DNA of 64,000 bases from Lepturacanthus savala. Its lineage: Eukaryota > Chordata > Actinopteri > Scombriformes > Trichiuridae. Shown in pieces: positions 14,821-24,660 of this stretch; positions within the stretch are counted from its first letter, which is position 1, and each line of letters opens with the position of its first letter. The stretch spans positions 2,859,727-2,923,726 of the forward strand of contig CM060478.1 of the NCBI GenBank assembly GCA_030544235.1, in the 5' to 3' direction. Both the position numbers and the translations under genes were made by a program. Below the pieces are notes generated by a model that saw nothing but the letters and a program-made list of their open reading frames with translations, searched no databases and had not been told where the DNA came from.

Positions 14821-17537
14821 AGAAATATACAGTAATATGCCAAACACACACTGGTGAAAAGCATCTAACACAGAGGAGTCAAACTCAGTGTAGTTTATGG
14901 CTCACACATACATATAAATAGCAAAACCAACACATTTCTCTCCCTTTTCATGTAATGACAGACATTATTAATATAAACACAGTTAATTAAGCTTCAAATT
15001 ACAAAACAGGAGACATAACAAACATGTGCAACATAAAGTTTAGATGCACAAAACTTCTACTTAAGTAAATTATTTACAAATGCAAAGTATTTGTACACAG
15101 TTGTATGACACCTCTGATTTTTACATTACTGTGTTGGTGCTTTTCCTGCAGTAAAGTATCTGAATTCGTCAACAATCAGTACGAGGCACAAGAACAAAAA
15201 CTAAATAAAATAGACAATAACCCAAAGAAAAGAGAACACACACACCTGTACAGGTGTTCTTGTATCTGAATATGATTTATCTTACCTGTACAATGTGCTC
15301 CAGGTGTATCAGAGCGTGGTTTATCTTACCTGTGCAGGTGTCCCTGTATCTGATAGTTGTGTATCTTACCTGTACAGGTGTCCCAGGTGTAGCTGAGTGT
15401 GGTGTATCTTACCTGTGCAGGTGTCTCTGTATCTGATAGTTGTGTATCTTACCTATACAGGTGTACCTGATTGTAGTGTATCTTACCTGTACATGTGTCC
15501 CAGGTGTAGCTGAATGTGGTGTATCTTACCTGTACAGGTGTCCATATATCTGATAGCAGTGTATCTTACCTGTACAGGTGTATCTGATAGTAGTGTATCT
15601 TTCCTGTACAGGTGTATCTGATAGTTGTGTACCTTACCTGTACAGGTGTATCTGATTGTAGTGTATCTTACCTGTGCAGGTGTCCGTGTATCTGATTGTG
15701 GTGCATCTTACATGTACAGGTGTATCTGATTGTACTGTATGTTACCTGTTCAGGTGTATCTGATTGTGGTGTATCTTACCTGTACAGGTGTATCTGATTG
15801 TGGTGTATTTTACCTGTACAGGTGTATCTGATTGTGGTGTATTTTACCTGTACAGTTGTATCTGATTGTGGTGTATTTTACCTGTACAGGTGTATCTGAT
15901 TGTACTGTATGTTACCTGTTCAGGTGTATCTGATTGTGGTGTATTTTACCTGTACAGGTGTATCTGATTGTCCTGTATGTTACCTGTACAGGTGTATCTG
16001 ATTGTGGTGTATTTTACCTGTACAGGTGTATCTGATTGCGGTGTATCTTACCTGTACAGGTGTATCTCATTGCGCTGTATCTTACCTGTTCAGGTGTATC
16101 TGAGTGTAGTGTATCTTACATGTACAGGTGTATCTGATTGTGGTGTATTTTACCTGTACAGGTGTATCTGATTGTGATGTTTCTTACCTGTACAGGTGTA
16201 TCTGATTGTGGTGTATCTTACCTGTGCAGGTGTATCTGATTGTGGTGCATCCTACCTGTGCAGGTGTCTCTGTATCTGATTGTGGTGCATCTTACCTGTG
16301 CAGGTGTCTCTGTATCTGATTGTGGTGCATCTTACCTGTGCAGGTGTCCCCGGTCAGGAGGTGATAAGTCCCGTGCCCCCACCCTGTGCCTGGTGTGTGG
16401 CTCCATGTTGTGTTCCCAGAGTTACTGCTGCCAGACGGAGGTGGACGGGGAGGACGTTGGAGCCTGCACCGCCCACACCTTCACCTGTGGAGCCGGGCTC
16501 GGCCTCTTCCTCAGGTGACTCACCTGTTACCACTAGATGAACATGGAGGAGATGAAATACCTGCAGAACTGAGCATGTTGTTGTTGCCTGTGTGTTTTCA
16601 GGGTCAGAGAGAGTCAGGTGTTGTTTGTAGCAGGTAAGACGAAGGGCTGTTTCTATCCTCCTCCGTACCTGGACGACTACGGCGAGACGGATCAGGGCCT
16701 CAAGTACGTGCTTTTCCTTTTTTTAATAGTGTTTTATTATTATTAGTTTATATAAGTGTTTAATATTGTATAGTATAATAGTAGTAGTGTATATTAGTAG
16801 TAGTATAATAGTAGTACTGTATATTTGTAATATAATAGTACTGTATATTAGTAGTATAATAGTAGTACTGTATATTAGTAGTATAATAGTAGTACTGTAT
16901 ATTAGTAGTATAATAGTACTGTATAATAGTAGTACTGTATATTACTAGTATAATAGTAGTACTGTATAATAGTAGTATAATAGTAGTACTGTATAATAGT
17001 AGTATAATAGTAGTACTGTATAATAGTAGTATAATAGTAGTACTGTATAATAGTAGTATAATAGTAGTACTGTATAATAGTAGTATAATAGTAGTACTGT
17101 ATAATAGTAGTATAATAGTAGTACTGTATAATAGTAGTACTGTATATTAGTAGTATAATAGTAGTACTGTATAATAGTAGTATAATAGTAGTATATATTA
17201 CTAGTATAATAGTAGTACTTTATAATATAGTATAATAGTAGTAGTATATATTAGTAGTATAATAGTACTGTATATTATTAGTAGTATAATAGTAGTACTG
17301 TATATATATATTGTTTTTTTAACCCTGACATCAAATGCAGTGAGCTCTGCGTCGTCATGGTAACCCTGTTTGTTTGTTTGTTGTTTGTTTTTCAGGCGGG
17401 GGAACCCCCTCCACTTGTGCGCGGAGCGCTACAGGAAGATCGAGCGTCTGTGGCGTCAACACGGCATCGCCGAGGTGATCGGCCACGCCCAGGAGGCCAA
17501 TCAGACGCTGGTCGCCATCGACTGGCAGCACCTGTGA
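1584..17537 (+). CDS. ubr2: E3 ubiquitin-protein ligase UBR2, 3' part (32 exons)
   Basis: N-end-rule E3 ligase that recognises N-degrons and ubiquitinates their bearers. Coding exons, all GT-AG: 1584-1767, 2186-2247, 2383-2493, 2573-2638, 2727-2843, 2937-3000, 3127-3251, 4120-4172, 4264-4366, 4484-4532, 5146-5300, 7638-7740, 7921-8030, 8497-8580, 8699-8880, 10391-10599, 10690-10783, 10900-11061, 11860-11948, 12025-12085, 12241-12389, 12465-12520, 12638-12734, 12854-12921, 13358-13496, 13583-13673, 13749-13879, 14448-14556, 14644-14778, 16344-16514, 16602-16703, 17396-17537. They sum to 3573 nt with matching phases, giving 1190 residues before TGA. The family is about 1750 residues, so roughly 560 N-terminal residues, including the UBR box, lie upstream of the window. 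UBR2 rather than UBR1 is indicated by [50 protein letters not shown] and the final [13 protein letters not shown], as I recall the human proteins. The convergent prph2 neighbour agrees with the mammalian UBR2-PRPH2 order. Confidence 0.95.
2871..2930. repeat. 15-bp repeat (CTGTCTGCCTCTCAC) before a ubr2 acceptor
   Basis: Four near copies of a 15-bp pyrimidine-rich unit end at the acceptor of exon 2937. The same unit occurs three times before exon 13583. Confidence 0.85.
3252..4115. repeat. CTGTCTGTCTATTTAC-type minisatellite filling a ubr2 intron
   Basis: Degenerate TCTG/ACCTG units occupy nearly the whole intron, from the donor at 3252 to the TCTGTCTGCAG acceptor at 4119. It gives long spurious open frames rich in CLSVYLS. 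Confidence 0.9.
4442..4480. repeat. (TG)n tract at acceptor of exon 4484
   Basis: About 19 TG units run directly into CAG. Confidence 0.9.
5301..7637. other. Long ubr2 intron with dispersed repeat pieces
   Basis: A 2.3 kb intron between exons 5146-5300 and 7638-7740. It is AT-rich with no coding match. The only recognisable element is the dispersed repeat at about 6480-6835. Confidence 0.7.
6480..6835 (+). mobile_element. Dispersed teleost repeat (SINE/LINE-tail-like)
   Basis: Contains GTTTGCATGTTCTCCCCGTG, the CTTCCTCCCACAGTCCAAAA-ATGCT segment, AATTGGAGACTCTAAATTGCC, and a terminal GGAATAAGCAGGTATAGAAGATG-like end before a short GACT repeat. This is the signature of a very common interspersed fish repeat. 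A piece resembling a second family (CAGTCCTGGAGGACCAG) lies at its left end. Exact family not assigned. Confidence 0.6.
7746..7789. repeat. (CA)n tract after a ubr2 donor
   Basis: About 22 CA units start five bases after the donor at 7741. Confidence 0.9.
8361..8402 (+). mobile_element. Possible LINE reverse-transcriptase fragment
   Basis: Reads [11 protein letters not shown] in one frame, resembling the GVPQGS block of non-LTR reverse transcriptases. Very short and without the catalytic motif. It lies in an intron. Confidence 0.35.
8881..10330. repeat. 10-bp ACACCTGAAT minisatellite starting at a ubr2 donor
   Basis: The donor itself reads CACAG|GTACACCTGAATACACCTGAAT, so the array begins at the exon edge. 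The first part is near-perfect 10-bp units. A higher-order unit with ATTATACCTGTTCACGCCTC recurs at about 9030-9460. The rest decays into ACACCTG-TTTAC variants to about 10330. Confidence 0.92.
10391..11061 (+). other. ubr2: ubr2 exons encoding the RING-H2 domain
   Basis: Three exons (10391-10599, 10690-10783, 10900-11061) carry the zinc ligands of the UBR-type RING-H2 finger. In window numbering these are CILC (residues 553-556), CGHIMHATC (613-621) and CPLCEC (655-660). This domain recruits the ubiquitin-loaded E2. The spacer after the first Cys pair is long, as is usual in UBR1/2. The last nine codons of the third exon (PHTQAPDH and the split Ser) are written in the same ACCTGACCACAG sequence that is repeated through the following intron, so the minisatellite reaches into coding sequence. 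Confidence 0.85.
11050..11830. repeat. About 20-bp minisatellite copied from a ubr2 splice donor
   Basis: Units of the form ACCACAGGTACACACACCTG and ACATGGCTACAGGTACACAC, roughly 35 copies. The first unit is the real exon end and donor (CCTGACCACAG|GTACAC, exon end 11061). Nearly every unit keeps CAG|GTAC. A 100-bp higher-order block repeats at about 11341-11600. Confidence 0.92.
12597..12632. repeat. (TG)n tract at acceptor of exon 12638
   Basis: About 18 TG units before TTACAG. Confidence 0.9.
12821..12849. repeat. (TG)n tract at acceptor of exon 12854
   Basis: About 14 TG units before TTGTAG. Confidence 0.9.
12950..13330. repeat. TTTAAATCCAGT-type repeat in a ubr2 intron
   Basis: Degenerate units of about 20-22 bp (for example AGACCCAGTTTAAATCTGGT) fill the intron before exon 13358. 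Confidence 0.85.
13535..13580. repeat. 15-bp CTGTCTGCCTCTCAC repeat before exon 13583
   Basis: Three near copies of the unit also found before exon 2937, ending in the TTTAG acceptor. Confidence 0.85.
14409..14445. repeat. (TG)n tract at acceptor of exon 14448
   Basis: About 18 TG units running into TAG. (CA)n tracts follow the next two donors, at 14560-14593 and 14785-14818. Confidence 0.9.
15240..16343. repeat. 34-bp minisatellite copied from a ubr2 splice acceptor
   Basis: About 30 units of the form CAGGTGTATCTGATTGTGGT + GTATCTTACCTGTA (34 bp). The last unit ends CTTACCTGTGCAG|GTGTCC, which is the real acceptor of exon 16344. Each unit carries the same CTGTACAG|GTGT junction, and many contain the perfect 12-bp palindrome ACCTGTACAGGT. 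Confidence 0.92.
16745..17310. repeat. TAGTAGTATAATAGTACTGTATA repeat in the last ubr2 intron
   Basis: Degenerate TAG/TAA-rich tandem array filling most of the intron before the final coding exon. Confidence 0.9.
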
Positions 17538-19190
17538 TGTCACGCCGCCTTTAGGCTCCGCCCCCTTCCCCCCAACTCCCACACACATAAGCTCAGAAAA
17601 ACGGCAAATGATTGGCTGTCAGCGTTTGCCCCGCCCCCTTTCTTAAAAATAAACAAACACAAACACCTTTCCTCTCAACCAATCAGCTTCCTGCAGCCCA
17701 GTGCTGAGCTCAGATCAGCTTTCAGGGATTTTTTCAGGACGTTTTTTTTTGGGGGGCTTTTTTGGTTTCCCGTTTCCACGACGCTCCTGACCTTCGACCT
17801 TTCAACCTTTCGACCTACTCCATGTGTCACTCCACCAATCGGGAAGAGGCAGAGAATCGGAAAACGCTGACGTGGATTTAGAATTTTTTTTAAATTCAAG
17901 AGTTTTTCGTTTCCTGCGTCTTTTTCTGCTGTAGCTGAACCAAAGTGAAGCCCCGCCCACTCAGTGATTGACAGGTTAATTAAAGCAGTTTCACATCAGG
18001 CTCCAGCCAAGGTTGCTCTCTGCATGATAGGACAAACCAGGCATGAAGTGGGAGGAGCCTGTAGAATCAGTCACTTTTCCTCTACTACATCTCCCATGGT
18101 GCATTTCAGGAACATGCTAAATGCAGCAAACATGCAGCAACCAGGGCGAGTTTTAAAGTAGAAACCTGCCTCCGACTCCTCACACATCAGCAGAGTTGAT
18201 AAATGATTGAATTCGACAGCACGGTTTAGTGTTTTAAAGTGACGATCGTGCAGATTTGAAGGATTAAACTGATCTCAGGACAGAAACCGAAGCGTTTGAT
18301 CAGCTCTGGCCCTGAACCGAGACAAACCCGATCAATTCTTTTAATTCCCAGAATTCCCTGCTTTGTTTTTTTCCTCCTGCGATATATTTGGAGCATCATG
18401 GCAAACCATCGAAGGAGGAGTGGCCGATGAGAAGGAATATTAATAATAATCCTATAGTCTTTGTGTCTTATTAGCTTCAGTTGAGGGTCAGTTTATTGAT
18501 CAGTTCTACAACATATCAAGCCTCCTATCACAGCTACTTATTGATTAGGAATAAATGGCTGACTTCAGTTTTGTACCTCTCTCTTTTTTTTTATTTAAAG
18601 AGATTTTTTTTGGCTTCATGTGTTTGCTTGTTTGGAGAGCCGTGTGACGTCACTTCCTGTGTGACGTCACTTCCTGTGTGACATCACTTCCTGAGTGACA
18701 TCACTTCCTGTTTAAGCTAAATGTTTTTTTTATTTTAAAGGTTTGCTGTGAGAGCTGAAGGGGAAACATCCAGACGATGATTTACTGCACAAATCTCATC
18801 CGTTTGCTTTTATTTATTCATTTGTTCTAAAAAAAAAAAAAAAAAAAAATCTGATTTTTTTTTTTTTTGTAAAGAAGGCGTCTGTTTAAATTCCGTTATT
18901 TTTATTTCAAAGACTCTGACAAGTTTCTGTAAAAAAAAAAAAAAAAAAACATTTTTTCACTTGTTTAAATTTAAGTCAGATTTTAGTGAAGCGTAAAAAT
19001 AAATTCCGTTATGATTGGAGCTTTTTTTTCATTTATTTCTTCTTCTGATTCCACCTGGTCACAGCATGTCGCCTCCTAACGTCGCATCATTTATCACATC
19101 TGACTTGTGAATATGTGAATTCTTGTATAAATGAGTATATGTACAATATTGTATAAGAATAACAAAACCAATAAAAACTTTAAAATGACT
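17538..19190 (+). other. ubr2: ubr2 3'UTR with poly(A) signal
   Basis: No other gene starts after the ubr2 stop. The first well placed AATAAA is at 19170-19175, followed by a T-rich stretch, so a 3'UTR of about 1.65 kb is inferred. It contains two A-runs (about 18830-18849 and 18931-18949), many ATTTA strings, and a 17-bp CRE/ETS-like tandem array at 18643-18710. The true cleavage site is not visible from sequence alone. Confidence 0.6.
18643..18710 (+). repeat. 17-bp CRE/ETS-like tandem array in ubr2 3'UTR
   Basis: Four copies of GTGACGTCACTTCCTGT. The first two hold the CRE palindrome TGACGTCA (18645-18652, 18662-18669), and the last two have TGACATCA. Each is followed by the ETS-like CACTTCCTG. 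Confidence 0.85.
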
Positions 19191-19210
19191 TTCAGTCATT
19201 TTTTGGGGGG

Positions 19211-19690
19211 GTTTTATTCAGTATCATCAATGTAAATGATTTTTATTTTATTATAAAATATTAATTAAATTATTTATTTCTATAGATTTAATTTTAATGT
19301 GTAGCATGGTGTTGCCATGGTAACTGCACCAGGTAAATAGGTGTTTTATTTTTTTTATTTTATTTATTATTTTTTGTGGTTTTATTCAGTATCATCAATT
19401 CATCAATGTAATTAATTTTTATTTAATTATAAAATATTAATTAAATTATTTCTTTCTATAGATTTAATTTTCATGTATAGCATGGTGTTTCCATGGTAAC
19501 TGCACCAGGTAAATAGGTGTTTTATTTTATTTATTTATTATATGTTTTGGTTTTATTCAGTATCATCAATGTAAATAATTTTTATTTAATTATAAAATAT
19601 TAATTAAATTATTTACTTCTTTCTATAGATTTAATTTTAATGTTGTGTAGCATGGTGTTACCATGGTAACTGCACCAGGTAAATAGGTGT
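19211..19690. repeat. Three tandem copies of a ~170-bp unit with X-box-like palindromes
   Basis: Copies begin at about 19211, 19378 and 19550. Shared landmarks are GTTTTATTCAGTATCATCAA, TATAAAATATTAATTAAATT, TATAGATTTAATTTT and TGCACCAGGTAAATAGGTGT. Each ends with an RFX X-box-like palindrome: 19311-19324, 19487-19500, 19657-19670. Confidence 0.88.
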
Positions 19691-19835
19691 TTAATTTAAT
19701 TAATTTATTTATTTATTTTTTACCTTTATTCATTTTACCCAGTTGAGATAAATAAGTCATACAATTATATATTATTTATTATGACTTTCAAAATAATACA
19801 ATTTATTATTATAATACTATAATAATACATATTAT

Positions 19836-19912
19836 AATACTACTACTATACCAATAAGTAGTAGTAGTAGTAGTATTATTATAATACTACTACTACTACT
19901 TATTGGTATAGT
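19836..19912. repeat. Near-perfect palindrome of GTA/TAC repeats
   Basis: Left arm TATACCAATAAGTAGTAG..., right arm ...CTACTTATTGGTATA. The arms differ by one trinucleotide (six GTA against five TAC). Could form a hairpin of about 30 bp. Confidence 0.8.
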
Positions 19913-21124
19913 AATAATATTAATGCTACTATTACTATTAATGGTATTTAAATATTTTTCTTAAATTAAGAATATTTTTATTGTGTTGTAAATATGGACG
20001 ATTCACATATCAAATTTAAATTTAATATAAAATAATAAAATATATAATTTTAATTTAAATAAGCCTATTATCTGGATATACCTGAGAAAATAGGAAAAAA
20101 AATATAGATTTTTTAAAATTTATTATTTTTTTATTACACATGACTTTTTTCCTTGGGTTTCAATCCCAGAATTCTACCAAAATAAAAGCCCATAAAACAT
20201 CAGAAGTGACTCGTGTAGGAACTGGTTCCTGTAACGAAGATAAAGCGAAAATAAAAATAATAAAAGTCAAATCTTTAAGTAAATTAACTCAAAACTCTGT
20301 TGAAGTGAATGACGTAAATATGCGTGAGTTGCGTGCTACTGTTGAAAGGATTGAAGCGTAAATCTCCTCCTCAAGTTCACTCGAATCTCATTAGAGCTGC
20401 TGCTTAGAACACACACACACACACACACACACACACCTGAACTCACCGCAATCTCTGACCTTTGACCTCTGTGTGAATTCAGCTCCTGGCCTTCCTCTGA
20501 CCCCCTCGCTATTCATATAAGTTCAGGTGAAGTTAACGTGAGGCGAGGAGGAGGAGGAGTTACTGGAAGGGGGCGGGGTCAGCGTGAGGGGGCGGGGTTA
20601 ATGTGAGGGGGCGGAGTCAGGAATTTCCTTCTGTTTCCTTGTTGAGTTTCACTTCAGGGAAGATTTCACCCAGTCTGTTAATATTAATACAACATTTAAT
20701 TCATTACAACATAAATGTATATTATAAATATATATTATCTATAATAGGGATGTAATATATATTTAGGATATTGTTATTTTTCCTATTTGGTCTGAATTTT
20801 ATTTGAAATAATTAATAAACAACACCATTTTTATTAGTTTAATATTTATATTTGCCCCAAAAATGTATGAAATCCACCGAGTGTCTCACAACATCTATAA
20901 TTTACTGTGAATAGTGTGTGTAACGTTGTTTAGATCATTTGCAGTTCAGACCAACATTCAATTCAATCAACCTTTATTGATAAAATACAGAACATTACTT
21001 AGAATAAATGTAATGAATCGGCATAAATTAAAAATTAAATTAAAAAATTAGACTTTTCTATTTGCTGCTGCCTCTGATTCTTAATTATTTTCCACTGCTC
21101 TGTAAACTAACTTTTGATTTGTTT

Positions 21125-21830
21125 TTACCCTTTTAATCAACTCTTTTTAAATTATATCATGCTTGTTTTTGTTTTTAATTTGTTTTTATTTTTTTAGTTT
21201 ATTTTTTTAGTTTTAATCCTTTTAATTAGTTTTAATTTCTGACTGTTCTGATTTTTAATTTTATTTTTTTCCCTTCTTAATCAATTCTTTTTTAATTATA
21301 TCATGCTTATTTTTGTTTTTTAATTTTTACTTTTAACATTTTTATTAGTTAATTTTTTTTAATTTTTAATCCTTTTAATTTTAATGAAGTTTTAATTTCT
21401 GACTGTTCTTATTTTTAATTTAATTTTATTTTATTTTTCCCTTATAATCAACTGTTTTTAAATTATATCATGCTTGTTTATGTTTTTTATTTGATTTTTT
21501 ACATTTTTTTTATTTATTTTTTTTTTACTTTTAATATTATTTAGTTAATTAAGTTTTAATTTCTGACTATTCTTATTTTTAATTTTTACAATTTTTCCCT
21601 TATAATCAACTGTTTTTAATTATATCATGCTTGTTTTTGTTTTGATTAATTTATTTGTTTTATTTATTTTTATTTATTTTTTTAATTTATATTTAGATTT
21701 AACTACATTTTAATTTCTGACTGTTATTTCTAATTTATTTTTTATTTATTTTTTTATTTTATATTTAGATTTAACTACGTTGTTCTTATTTTTAATTTAA
21801 TTTTTTTTTAGATTTTTCCTCTTTTAATGA
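21125..21830. repeat. AT-rich tandem repeat, ~145-170 bp period
   Basis: Four copies of an AATTATATCATGCTTGTTTT block (near 21150, 21293, 21461, 21618) with TTTAATTTCTGACTGTTCTT between them. Both arms are T-rich. Confidence 0.75.
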
Positions 21831-22426
21831 AATATTCCAATAGTGTATTTAGATGCTTTTAATGCATTTTAATTATCTTATTATTAAAATGTTCTATATG
21901 TTCTATACAACTTGCCTCCTGCAGCATAAACTTACATTTTCTGGTGAATAAGATGCAGATTTATCCATAAATATCAACGTTTGTCCCTTATTCTATAATA
22001 AAATATCCATTAAACATTAAACTGTCTTATTATTGCTGTTAGAGCAGAACTTATTTGAATTAACGAGCTGCAGAGACGCTTCTATAATTAGACTCAGGAC
22101 AACGAGATCACTTTCTGACTTTAAACTGATGAAGGGGTCACGACCTCCCAGGTAATCTGATCTAATCTGAATTCTGCCCGGCAACAAGAGGCAACGAGCC
22201 TCTCGTTACACTCACATCATTAATTAACTTTAGTTCACCTTTATTTATTGATTCATTGCTGATAAACATACAACATGGATTTAATCATTTATTACATTTA
22301 TATTTGATATTTCTGCTATAAAGTGATAAAGAGTTGAGTTAATTATTAATCAACCTGTTATTTTAATAGACAACACATCATTCAGCTGATCAGTTTATAG
22401 GAATTTTATTAAAATGACTTTGTTTG

Positions 22427-22431
<5 letters not shown>

Positions 22432-22482
<51 letters not shown>
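22432..22482. repeat. (TG)n microsatellite
   Basis: About 25 uninterrupted TG units. Confidence 0.95.
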
Positions 22483-22485
<3 letters not shown>

Positions 22486-23469
22486 TCTGCAGTTTTACTG
22501 AAGCATCTTCAGTATAAAAACGATCCTTAAATATCAGAAAAATAATAATAATGTCTGTGTTTAAAACAATAATGACACGTTTTCACATATATTTTATATA
22601 TTTATATTATTTATTATATTTATGTTGTAAAACCATCATCTCCTTCATCTCTAACCCTTTATTACTGTTACTATAGCAACGCTATATTATTATATCTCTA
22701 TTGCACCTGCTGTTTATTATATGTATATTATTATATTTATATTTTATATTCTATACTATGTCATATATATGTAGTTTTCCATTGTGTCTATAGGGTTTTA
22801 TAGGAACCTGATCCTCTAATAAAAATCATCCTCAGAGAAACAAAATCCTGATTTTTAGCCAATAATTTTATTATAAATGTGTGTTTTATGTGGAATAGTG
22901 AAGACACAGCTGTTAAATCAGCTTTGTGGTTCTAATTAATAACCTGAGCTGTGTTTGTCTGTGTTTTCTTGGCTTTTCGTTGGATTTCCTCCGTGTATGA
23001 AGTCAGATAAAGAGTGAACTTGTCCTTTAAACGTCTCTGACTCATGGCTCCTCAAACCTTTGGCCTGGTCTCTGCTGCTCTGCGTCATGTTGATCATCAT
23101 CAGCTGATAATCTGCTGCTCTGAGCTCATTAAGGCCTCTGATCCTCTGAGCTGCTGCTAACGAGCTGCTGCTGCTAACGAGCTGCACGGTTCAAACTCTC
23201 ACAGTCACATTCTGCTTCGATTCATGGGTTTGATGCTGGTTTTTCACAGAATACACCATAATATTTAACTCAAGTCGATTTTCAGACACTTTAACTTCCC
23301 CTAAAATCATCATCTGGTAAGATATTTATGTTAAAGCTTTACATCCTGTTTGTTGCTGCTGGTTAATTAGATTTTCAGCTGTAAAATGTTGTTCTTGACT
23401 TTTCTGCCTCTGACTAAATTACTGAAAAATCTATTTGTTCAACACAAGCTGCTGTGTAGAAGAAGAAAA

Positions 23470-24520
23470 GCTGCACTGTAAAAAAAACAAAAACACATTG
23501 CATATTGTAAAAACGGTGCACACTGTAAAAAAAACTGCACAATGTAAAAACATTGTACAAGGCAATGCACACTGTAAAAAATGCACACTGCAAATACACT
23601 GCAGTATGTGAAAAAACACTGCAAAATGTAAAAAATGCACAATGTAAAAAAAAACACTGCACACTAATTAATGCACAATGTAAAAAAAAACACTGCACAC
23701 TGTAAAAAATGCACAATGTAATAACATTGTACAATGTAAAAAACAGTGCACACTGTAAAAAATGCACACTGCAAATACACTGCAGTATGTGAAAAATCAC
23801 TGCAAAATGTAAAAAATGCACAATGTAAAAAAAAACACTGCACACTAATGAATGTACAATCTAAAAAAACTGTACACTGTAAAAAATACAAACACTGCAG
23901 TATGTGGAAAAAAACACTGCAACATGTTAAAAAAATATGTTAAAAACTGTAAAAATGTAAAAAAAAAAAAAATGCACAATGTAAAAAAAAACAGTGCACA
24001 CTGTAAAAAATGCACACTCCAAATACAACACACTGTAAAAAACACTGCAAAATGTAAAAAATGCACAATGTAAAAACACTGCACACTAATAAATGCACAA
24101 TGTAAAAAAAAACACTGCACACTGTAAAAAATGCACAATGTAATAACATTGTACAATGTAAAAAACAGTGCACACTGTAAAAAATGCACACTCCAAATAC
24201 ACCGCACTATGTAAAAAACACTGTAACATGTTAAAAAACACTGCAAAATGTAAAAAATGCACAATGTGAAAACACTGCACACTGTAAAAAACTGTTTAAT
24301 GTATAAGAGAATGCATAAATGCAAAATGTTAAAAAACCAATACTGCACAATATCAAAAAATATTGTAAAATGTAAAAAAAAAACTGCAAAATTGTAAACA
24401 CTGCACGATGTAAAGACACTGCACGATGTAAAAAAAACACTATATGAAGTTAAAACTATACACAATTAAAAAAAACACTTAAAAATGTAAAAAAAATACA
24501 CTGCACGCTGTAAAAAACAC
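23470..24520. repeat. Degenerate TGCACAATGTAAAAAA minisatellite
   Basis: About 1 kb of TGCACACTGTAAAAAA / CACTGCAAAATGTAAAAA units, with a block of about 430 bp recurring near 23660-23830 and 24080-24260. It yields spurious minus-strand frames rich in YIVHFLQC. Confidence 0.88.
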
Positions 24521-24585
24521 TGTGAAATCAACTATATAAAGATGTTAACAAGTAAAACAGCACAGTAAATCATGTCCTGTTAGAT

Positions 24586-24587
<2 letters not shown>

Positions 24588-24659
<72 letters not shown>
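24588..24659. repeat. (TG)n microsatellite
   Basis: About 36 uninterrupted TG units. Confidence 0.95.

Positions 24660-24660
<1 letters not shown>

Larger units (their letters stand above)
14644..17537 (+). other. ubr2: ubr2 exons encoding the C-terminal (UBLC) zinc-binding domain
   Basis: The last four coding exons encode a conserved cysteine-rich C-terminal domain. It includes [15 protein letters not shown], the CGAG loop, [20 protein letters not shown] and the terminal WQHL. In UBR1/UBR2 this part is known as the C-terminal autoinhibitory domain. In exon 16602-16703 a GCAGGTAAGACG string looks like a splice donor. It is read through as coding AGKT, which the family alignment requires. Confidence 0.75.

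Noticed and set aside
16640..16645. GCAGGTAAG as a splice donor in ubr2
   Set aside because: Family alignment needs the AGKTKGCFY residues it encodes. Reading through keeps the frame, and the donor at 16704 is used instead.
20140..20361. A 73-residue Lys-rich frame
   Set aside because: Lies in AT-rich intergenic DNA without promoter, conserved motif or poly(A) evidence.
23414..24465. Cys/Phe-rich minus-strand frames up to 206 residues
   Set aside because: They arise from the TGCACAATGTAAAAA repeat. Several frames are open at once.
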